From an uncultured Lachnospiraceae bacterium (GTDB taxonomy: Bacteria; Bacillota; Clostridia; Lachnospirales; Lachnospiraceae): 64,000 nucleotides of DNA. Positions 58,456-64,000 of this stretch are shown here, piece after piece; position 1 is the stretch's first letter, and the number at the start of each line of letters is the position of its first letter. The translations under genes were made by a program, and so were the position numbers. The stretch covers positions 1 through 64,000 of the forward strand of contig CAJUDZ010000020.1 of assembly GCA_910584965.1 (NCBI GenBank). The letters are read 5' to 3'. A model generated the notes under the pieces. The model did no database searches. It saw only the letters and a list, made by a program, of their open reading frames with translations, and had not been told where the DNA came from.

Positions 58456-59445
58456 TTAAAAAAGTGGAATAGCAAAAGGATCCATTTCAACAACGGAAGA
58501 GGATTTGGCAACACGTTCTCTGTATTCCGTTGGCGTACAGTTTAAATAGCGTTTGAATAGTTTGTTAAAATAGCTGATGCTGTTAAAACCGACCGAAAGC
58601 GCCAGATCCGCAATGGAATGTTTGCTTTCGCGGTCGTCGAGAATCTGCTTGCTCGCCTCGAAAATACGGTATTTCATCAGATATTCAAAGGGCGTCATCT
58701 GTATGGTCGATTTGAAACAGCGGCAGCATTCGCTTTTGCTGACAGAAATGCTGTCCGCGATATCCTCCAGGGAAATTGCTTCGGCGTGATGCAGACGTAT
58801 GTAAAGCATGGCCTGTTTTACCCGCTGTTCGTTCATGGAAATATTGGGCGTTGCCGGGATATTTACCTGAAGAAGCCTGTTCAGGAGCGCCGCCCAGAAC
58901 TGGCACAGATATCCCTTCGTGACCATTTCATAGCCAAAATTTTTTGTCAGATTCACGGAGAGAACATTGTTCAGGATATTCAGCATGTTTTTATGCCAGG
59001 CATTCTGCTCTTCCATCAGCATGGTTTTCAGCACGGAAAAACTCTGCATCGGATGCAGAAAGTTAGTACGCAGGTAAGAACTTGTGTAACCGAAGAGAAA
59101 ATCAGGATGGAATACGAGCGAATAATAGGAACATTTCTTATCTTCCACGCTGTGGATGGAGTGCATGACATTCTGGTTCAGAATGAATCCCTGTCCCGGT
59201 GTCAGAATATATTCTTCATCATCGGTGGTTACTTTGGCATAGCCGCTTCCGATCAGAAGGATTTCCATTTCCTCATGCCAATGCCAGCGGATGGAGCGGG
59301 AAGTGTGCTGGTCCAGGTCGATCTGGTAGACGCTGACAGGATATTCCAGGTTCCCGTGCTCACTGGTATCATAAAAATTATTATAAGTGGAGGATGAATC
59401 GAAGTTAATAGAAATATCTGCTGTTTTTTCGTTGTCTTTTACCAC
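58456..59445 (-). CDS. AraC family transcriptional regulator with cupin domain
   Basis: A 329-residue regulator: N-terminal cupin (SIRWHWHEEMEILLIGSGYAKV) and a C-terminal double helix-turn-helix (ISLEDIADSISVSKSECCRCF and SIADLALSVGFNSISYFNKLFKRYLNCTPTEYRERV). It starts at GTG 59445 behind CAGGAGG. The cupin suggests sugar sensing. No obvious target lies adjacent. Confidence 0.93.
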   Translation of the reverse strand: MVKDNEKTADISINFDSSSTYNNFYDTSEHGNLEYPVSVYQIDLDQHTSRSIRWHWHEEMEILLIGSGYAKVTTDDEEYILTPGQGFILNQNVMHSIHSVEDKKCSYYSLVFHPDFLFGYTSSYLRTNFLHPMQSFSVLKTMLMEEQNAWHKNMLNILNNVLSVNLTKNFGYEMVTKGYLCQFWAALLNRLLQVNIPATPNISMNEQRVKQAMLYIRLHHAEAISLEDIADSISVSKSECCRCFKSTIQMTPFEYLMKYRIFEASKQILDDRESKHSIADLALSVGFNSISYFNKLFKRYLNCTPTEYRERVAKSSSVVEMDPFAIPLF

Positions 59446-59512
59446 ATTATGCCTCCTGTCGTCTGTTTAGTCAGATTAATAAGTGAAATTGTGAAGTGGA
59501 GATTTTGCTGTG

Positions 59513-59578
59513 TTGACAGTGACCGGTCGATCGTAATACATTAACAGTAACAGATAAATATGATACGTTTACAGTGAC
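59513..59578. repeat. three spaced copies of TTnACAGTrAC
   Basis: TTGACAGTGAC (59513), TTAACAGTAAC (59541) and TTTACAGTGAC (59568), 27-28 bp apart, in the leader region of the AraC gene. They may be binding sites for it or another regulator. Confidence 0.55.
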
Positions 59579-59598
59579 TTATTCGTGATACGTATATA

Positions 59599-59625
59599 AG
59601 TTGAAAAATCAAAGATTTTTCAACT
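59599..59625. repeat. perfect 12-bp hairpin
   Basis: AGTTGAAAAATC-aaa-GATTTTTCAACT. The remainder of 59626-59950 is AT-rich with no gene or promoter I can support. Confidence 0.65.
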
Positions 59626-59958
59626 GCGAATTTGTGCCGGCGCTGACAGCGTCCTGGCTTCAAAGTTCGTAAACTGAAAGAAAGGCATGGTCATTAGTGA
59701 CAGGTTATCATGGGCGGCCGGATACGGCGGTTCCATGATTCTCTAATAGTGAATGGCTGATGATAATTTCGTATATGATAAAAAGAAATGATAAAAGAAT
59801 CATAATAAAATCATAACGTTTTATCAATAATAATTCATAATTGTATTGTAGCACTATGGAGTGATGAAGTCAAAATATTTTTATATCAAATTATGGTAAA
59901 ATATTAACTAAATATATAACAATATTATCCATTAAAATACAAAAAATCAAAAAGCACC

Positions 59959-59986
59959 TTGACAAAATACCCTAATGGGGTATAAT
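59959..59986 (+). promoter_or_regulatory. copper-responsive promoter of csoR-copA
   Basis: TTGACA, 16 bp, TATAAT. The spacer and -10 are covered by the first CsoR palindrome. Confidence 0.8.
59967..59983. promoter_or_regulatory. CsoR operator 1
   Basis: ATACCCTAATGGGGTAT matches the TACCC...GGGGTA pattern of CsoR boxes and overlaps the -10 element. Confidence 0.8.
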
Positions 59987-59991
59987 TCTAA

Positions 59992-60010
59992 TATACCCAT
60001 ATGGGGTATA
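59992..60010. promoter_or_regulatory. CsoR operator 2
   Basis: TATACCCATATGGGGTATA, a nearly perfect dyad just downstream of the -10, centred about 26 bp from operator 1. Confidence 0.8.
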
Positions 60011-60149
60011 TGCAAGCGAATTTGGGAAACGGATCCTTTTTCCGTTGGAGCATAACCAAAAAGCGGCACATTCCTCATGGTATTGCATCACAGTCCGGTG
60101 CGGCATGAAAGCCATAAAAGGCGGAGAGATGAAAGTATGGAGAAAAAGT

Positions 60150-60431
60150 ATGGAAAAGAAGAAAGAACGTTCCGAGAAAGAATATAAAGATCTGATGAAC
60201 CGGCTGAAACGAATCGAAGGCCAGGTGCGGGGCATTCAGGGCATGCTGGAAAACGATGCGTATTGTGCGGATGTGCTGACGCAGGTGGCGGCTGTGAACG
60301 CCGCGCTGAACAGCTTCAGCAAGGTGCTGCTCGCCGAGCATGTGCGGACCTGCGTCGCCGATAATATCCGGGCGGGAAACGACGAGGTGATCGATGAACT
60401 GGCCGTATTGCTTCAGAAACTCATGCGGTAA
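60150..60431 (+). CDS. csoR: CsoR family copper-sensing repressor
   Basis: A 93-residue all-helical repressor that releases DNA on binding Cu(I). The three copper ligands of CsoR are present: Cys39 (DAYCADVL), His64 and Cys68 (EHVRTC). ATG 60150 was chosen for its GGAG seven bases upstream and usual length; ATG 60129 and an open frame back to 60045 are alternatives. Its operators lie in its own promoter, so the locus is autoregulated. Confidence 0.9.
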   Translation: MEKKKERSEKEYKDLMNRLKRIEGQVRGIQGMLENDAYCADVLTQVAAVNAALNSFSKVLLAEHVRTCVADNIRAGNDEVIDELAVLLQKLMR

Positions 60432-60523
60432 CATAAGAGGAACGAAATGCCGTACCGAGGCAGGGATTCGCCGGAAAATGCCGCGAATTATGGACCAAAT
60501 CTTTTTTGAAAGGGGAAATTACG

Positions 60524-63124
60524 ATGGAGCAATATAATGTTACCGGTATGAGCTGCGCGGCGTGCAGCGCGCGGGTAGAGAAAGCCGTATCGAAAATTCC
60601 GGGTGTGACGGCCTGTTCGGTCAGCCTTTTAACCAACTCTATGGGGGTGGAGGGAAGCGCTTCCCCGCAAGAGATAATTGCGGCGGTGGAAGCGGCCGGA
60701 TACGGCGCGGGAAAGAAGGAAGCCGCGTCCGGGAACGGGGAAAAAGCGGGAGAGGCCTCTTCTTATGACGATATGCTGAAGGACAGGGAAACGCCGCTTC
60801 TGCAAAAAAGGATGATCGTTTCCGTCTGCCTGCTGCTGCCGCTGATGTATTTTTCCATGGGACATATGATGTGGGGCTGGAAACTGCCGGCCTTTCTGGA
60901 AGGGAATCATGTTGCGGTGGGGCTGGTGCAGCTTCTTTTCACCACGGCGATTATGGTGGTCAACCAGAAGTTTTTTATCAGCGGCATAAAGAGCCTGTTC
61001 CACGGAGCGCCTAACATGGATACGCTTGTGGCGATGGGAGCCGGAGCTTCTTTCGTATACAGCGTCTATGCGCTGTTTGCGATGACGGGAGCCCAGCTTA
61101 GGGGAGACGCACAGGCGGTTATGCTGTATATGGATGAGTTTTATTTTGAATCCGCGGCCATGATACTGACGCTGATTACGGTGGGAAAAATGCTGGAAGC
61201 CCGTTCGAAGGGCAAAACGACGGACGCCATCAAAGGGTTGATGAAGCTTGCGCCCCAAAAGGCGGTCGTGGTGCGAAACGGCGTGGAAACGGAAGTGGAT
61301 ATTGCGCAGGTCAGAATCGGGGATGTGTTTGTCGTCAGACCCGGTGAAAATATACCCGTGGACGGTATCGTCATCGACGGGACGAGTGCGGTAAACGAAG
61401 CGGCGCTGACCGGAGAGAGCATTCCGGTGGATAAACAGGCCGGAGACAATGTATCCGCAGCGACACTGAATCAGTCCGGCTTTATGCGCTGTGAGGCCGT
61501 AAGGGTTGGAGAAGACACGACCTTATCGCAGATCATCCGGATGGTCAGCGATGCGGCGGCGACAAAAGCGCCGATCGCCAAAGTTGCGGATAAAGTGTCG
61601 GGCGTATTCGTCCCGGCGGTTATCGGCATCGCGCTGCTTACGGGCATTGTCTGGCTGGCTGCCGGAGAAAGCGCCGGATTTGCGCTTGCAAGGGCCATTT
61701 CCGTTCTCGTGATCAGCTGTCCCTGTGCGCTCGGACTGGCAACGCCCGTGGCGATCATGGTCGGAAACGGCATGGGAGCAAAGAACGGCATTATGTTCAA
61801 AACCGCCCAGTCGCTGGAACTTGCCGGAAAGGTGCAGATTGCGGCGTTGGACAAAACGGGAACGATTACGGGCGGAGAGCCGAAAGTAACGGATATTTCT
61901 CCCGAACGGGGATGCACGGAAGAGGAATTGCTGCGGCTTGCCTTTTCATTGGAACAAAAGAGCGAACATCCGCTGGCACGCGCCATTCTGGAACGCGCCC
62001 GGGAAATGGGCATTCAGGAAACGGCTGTGGAGGCATTTCAGGCCGTGCCGGGCAACGGGCTGACAGGTACGCGCGGGAAAGAAGAACTGGCCGGAGGAAA
62101 TCTTGCTTTTATCCGGGAAAAAGCTGCCATACCGGAAGAAGCCGTTACGCTTGCCGGAAATCTGGCGGGAGAAGGAAAAACGCCGCTGTTTTTCAGTAAA
62201 GCGGGCGTTTACCGGGGAATGATCGCGGTGGCGGATGTGATCAAAGAAGACAGCGCGGAGGCTGTCAGGGAGTTAAAGAATATGGGAATCCGTGTTGTCA
62301 TGCTGACCGGAGACAATGAACGGACCGCTCAGGCCATCGGCGCGCAGGCGGGCGTGGACGAAGTGATTGCGGGCGTTGCGCCTGACGGGAAAGAAGCGGC
62401 GGTCAGAAAATTACAGGAGAGAGGCGTTACGGCAATGGTCGGCGACGGCATCAACGATGCCCCCGCACTGACGAGGGCGGATATCGGAATCGCTATCGGC
62501 GCCGGGACGGATATTGCCATCGATGCGGCGGATATCGTGCTGATGAAAAGCAGGCTTCGCGATGTGCCGGCGGCTGTCCGGCTGAGCCGGGCGACGCTGA
62601 AAAACATTCATGAAAATCTGTTCTGGGCATTTTTCTACAATGTGATCGGCATTCCGCTGGCGGCCGGGTTGTGGTATCCCGTATTCGGATGGAAACTGAA
62701 TCCGATGTTCGGCGCCGCGGCCATGAGCCTTTCAAGCTTCTGTGTCGTCAGCAATGCGCTGCGGCTGAACTTTTTTAAGATGTATGACACGGCAGGGGAC
62801 AGGAAACCGAAACAACGCGCGGTCATGAACGAGGCGGAAAAAGATGCCCGGACGGAACCGGGCCGGGAAGACGCCCGGAATCATAAAAATCAAACAGAAA
62901 AGGAGACGGAAACAATGGAAAAAACAATCGAAATCAAAGGAATGATGTGCGGTCACTGTGAAGCGGCGGTCAAAAAAGCGCTGGAGGCGCTGCCCGAAGT
63001 GGAACAGGCCGAAGTAAGCCATGAAAAAGGAACCGCGGTAGTGACGCTTCGGACAGAAGTTGCGGAGGACGTTCTGAGAAAGGCCGTGGAAGAGAAGGAT
63101 TATGAGGTGACGGCTGTCCGATAG
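60524..63124 (+). CDS. copA: Cu(I)-exporting P1B-type ATPase with C-terminal CopZ-like domain
   Basis: An 866-residue copper pump. The N-terminal metal-binding domain has GMSCAACS (Cys11, Cys14); then come the membrane CPC motif (SCPCALGLATP), TGES, phosphorylation site DKTGTIT (Asp443), HP in SEHPLA and GDGINDAP. After the last membrane helices a hydrophilic linker leads to a second HMA domain of 69 residues with GMMCGHCE (Cys809, Cys812), which is like a separate CopZ chaperone. ATG 60524 follows AGGGGA. Confidence 0.92.
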   Translation: MEQYNVTGMSCAACSARVEKAVSKIPGVTACSVSLLTNSMGVEGSASPQEIIAAVEAAGYGAGKKEAASGNGEKAGEASSYDDMLKDRETPLLQKRMIVSVCLLLPLMYFSMGHMMWGWKLPAFLEGNHVAVGLVQLLFTTAIMVVNQKFFISGIKSLFHGAPNMDTLVAMGAGASFVYSVYALFAMTGAQLRGDAQAVMLYMDEFYFESAAMILTLITVGKMLEARSKGKTTDAIKGLMKLAPQKAVVVRNGVETEVDIAQVRIGDVFVVRPGENIPVDGIVIDGTSAVNEAALTGESIPVDKQAGDNVSAATLNQSGFMRCEAVRVGEDTTLSQIIRMVSDAAATKAPIAKVADKVSGVFVPAVIGIALLTGIVWLAAGESAGFALARAISVLVISCPCALGLATPVAIMVGNGMGAKNGIMFKTAQSLELAGKVQIAALDKTGTITGGEPKVTDISPERGCTEEELLRLAFSLEQKSEHPLARAILERAREMGIQETAVEAFQAVPGNGLTGTRGKEELAGGNLAFIREKAAIPEEAVTLAGNLAGEGKTPLFFSKAGVYRGMIAVADVIKEDSAEAVRELKNMGIRVVMLTGDNERTAQAIGAQAGVDEVIAGVAPDGKEAAVRKLQERGVTAMVGDGINDAPALTRADIGIAIGAGTDIAIDAADIVLMKSRLRDVPAAVRLSRATLKNIHENLFWAFFYNVIGIPLAAGLWYPVFGWKLNPMFGAAAMSLSSFCVVSNALRLNFFKMYDTAGDRKPKQRAVMNEAEKDARTEPGREDARNHKNQTEKETETMEKTIEIKGMMCGHCEAAVKKALEALPEVEQAEVSHEKGTAVVTLRTEVAEDVLRKAVEEKDYEVTAVR
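62915..63124 (+). CDS. possible internally initiated CopZ-like copper chaperone
   Basis: Within copA, in frame, AAAAGGAG (62898-62905) stands nine bases before ATG 62915. Initiation there would give a free 69-residue HMA protein (GMMCGHCEAAVKKAL). The arrangement looks like a former copA-copZ gene boundary whose copA stop codon was lost. Whether the site is used is unknown. Confidence 0.5.
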   Translation: MEKTIEIKGMMCGHCEAAVKKALEALPEVEQAEVSHEKGTAVVTLRTEVAEDVLRKAVEEKDYEVTAVR

Positions 63125-63161
63125 GAAAACAGCCCGGACGGAAGCGTTATTACCGTAAAAA

Positions 63162-64000
63162 TCAGGAAAGCAGGGGAAGGCGGAGTGTGAAAGCTGTGCC
63201 TTCTCCTTTTTTGGAAGAGACCTCAATCTGTCCGCCATGTTCCAAAACGACAGTGCGGGCGATCGCGAGACCGAGTCCCTGGCCGCCTCTGTCGCCGCGG
63301 GTCGTGTAAGAACGCCTGAAAACATTGGGAAGATCTTCTGCGGAAATACCGCATCCGGTGTCGGAAACGATAATACAGGCAGAGGAATCTTTTACGGACA
63401 GGGAAAGTGTGATTTTTCCGTCCGGCGGCGTGAAATCGGCGGCATTATACAGCAGATTTTCCAGTGCGCGGAAAAGCTGCTCACAGTCTGCCGTGACATG
63501 ACACGGACGCGGGGTGATTTTTGCACTGAAATCGGGTCCGTACAGCTCGATGATGGGACGGCAGCTGTGATAAAAATCCGAAAGGAAAGCGTTCAGCAGA
63601 ACCGGTTTCATCCTGAGGGGGGAGCCGGCACGGGACGCGATTTCCTGAATGGATTTCAGGCGTTCGGATAAGATACCGCACTGTTCTTCTATATGAAGCA
63701 TCCGCCTGTGCGTATCTTCATCCAGCATAATATCATTCAGACGAATGATCTGCGCCATGTTGGAAAGCGAAGTCAGGGGAGATTTCATGTCATGTCCCAG
63801 TTCTGCGATCAACTGGCTTCTTTCTGCGAGCAGTTTCTGTAAATGTTCTGTTTTTTCCTGAACTTCCTCCTGTAAATGCAGCCGCAGTCTGGAGTTTTCC
63901 GAGGCCATTGCCAGACTTCGCTGTACCATCAGAACGGCAAATGCGGCGACCATACAGAAAACACCATATTCTTCCGGAAAAGCGCCGATAAACGGCTCAT
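63162..64000 (-). CDS. sensor histidine kinase (C-terminal part; runs past window end)
   Basis: The reading frame is open to the window edge, so the N-terminus is missing. What is present is a final transmembrane helix (VFCMVAAFAVLMVQRSLAM), a coiled coil, the phospho-acceptor box ELGHDMKSPLTSL and the ATPase domain with ENLLYNAADFT, DTGCGIS and GQGLGLAIA. The last membrane segment plus coiled coil is reminiscent of 7TM-type receptor kinases. ATG 63953 exists in frame but would cut into the membrane region. A cognate regulator should lie to the right. Confidence 0.88.
   Translation of the reverse strand, partial: EPFIGAFPEEYGVFCMVAAFAVLMVQRSLAMASENSRLRLHLQEEVQEKTEHLQKLLAERSQLIAELGHDMKSPLTSLSNMAQIIRLNDIMLDEDTHRRMLHIEEQCGILSERLKSIQEIASRAGSPLRMKPVLLNAFLSDFYHSCRPIIELYGPDFSAKITPRPCHVTADCEQLFRALENLLYNAADFTPPDGKITLSLSVKDSSACIIVSDTGCGISAEDLPNVFRRSYTTRGDRGGQGLGLAIARTVVLEHGGQIEVSSKKGEGTAFTLRLPLLS

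Overview
The window looks like chromosome of a low- to mid-G+C Clostridia bacterium, most likely a Lachnospiraceae gut commensal; the genus cannot be fixed by reading alone. The basis is the conserved rho-rpmE-DUF1385-prmC-prfA block, DUF4364 and DUF5722 genes, AGGAGG-type ribosome sites with frequent GTG/TTG starts, 17-bp-spaced sigma-A promoters and LplB/LplC-type sugar ABC transporters. No rRNA, tRNA, CRISPR array, insertion sequence or prophage was seen.

Layout. (1) 1-3981: a three-gene ABC exporter with a LacI-type operator just upstream, then a LacI regulator. (2) 4244-14378: a carbohydrate locus with two LacI-type operators flanking a promoter, two sugar permeases, a structured intergenic RNA, a lipoprotein binding protein, a GH35 beta-galactosidase and, past a divergent ECF sigma-factor operon, a GH51 arabinofuranosidase. 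Galactose- and arabinose-containing plant or host glycans are the likely substrates. (3) 14388-15852: an AT-richer restriction-modification pair whose nuclease appears frameshifted. (4) 15865-29346: a long tightly packed operon with a CobS-like membrane protein lacking the catalytic aspartates, a TetM-like ribosomal GTPase fused to a Rae1/YacP-type nuclease domain, and an Mrp/Mbh-type cation/proton antiporter with four antiporter-like subunits. (5) 29383-40687: metallo-beta-lactamase fold protein, acetyltransferase, rarA, a DUF5722 envelope protein, DUF4364, radical SAM protein, malic enzyme and an xpaC-telA pair. (6) 40961-46197: rho, rpmE, DUF1385, prmC, prfA. (7) 46292-52466: two lipoproteins around an AgrA/AgrC-like two-component system, an aminotransferase, a TfoX-like protein and an SCP2 protein. 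(8) 52594-57013: a promoter-leader peptide-terminator unit, a second ABC exporter of the same family as the first, and a MATE pump. (9) 57115-64000: M18 aminopeptidase, an AraC regulator, a CsoR-controlled copper locus whose copA carries a CopZ-like C-terminus, and a histidine kinase that runs off the window.

The most interesting part is the 15.9-29.3 kb operon, which joins a putative ribosome-directed GTPase-nuclease to a membrane ion-transport complex. A second theme is small repeated RNA hairpins: a 56-bp perfect repeat, a TGCCGC hairpin followed by GGTTAGCGTG, GTCTGC hairpins beside ribosome sites, and a CTTGTCCACTGAGGG leader motif, all placed just upstream of genes.
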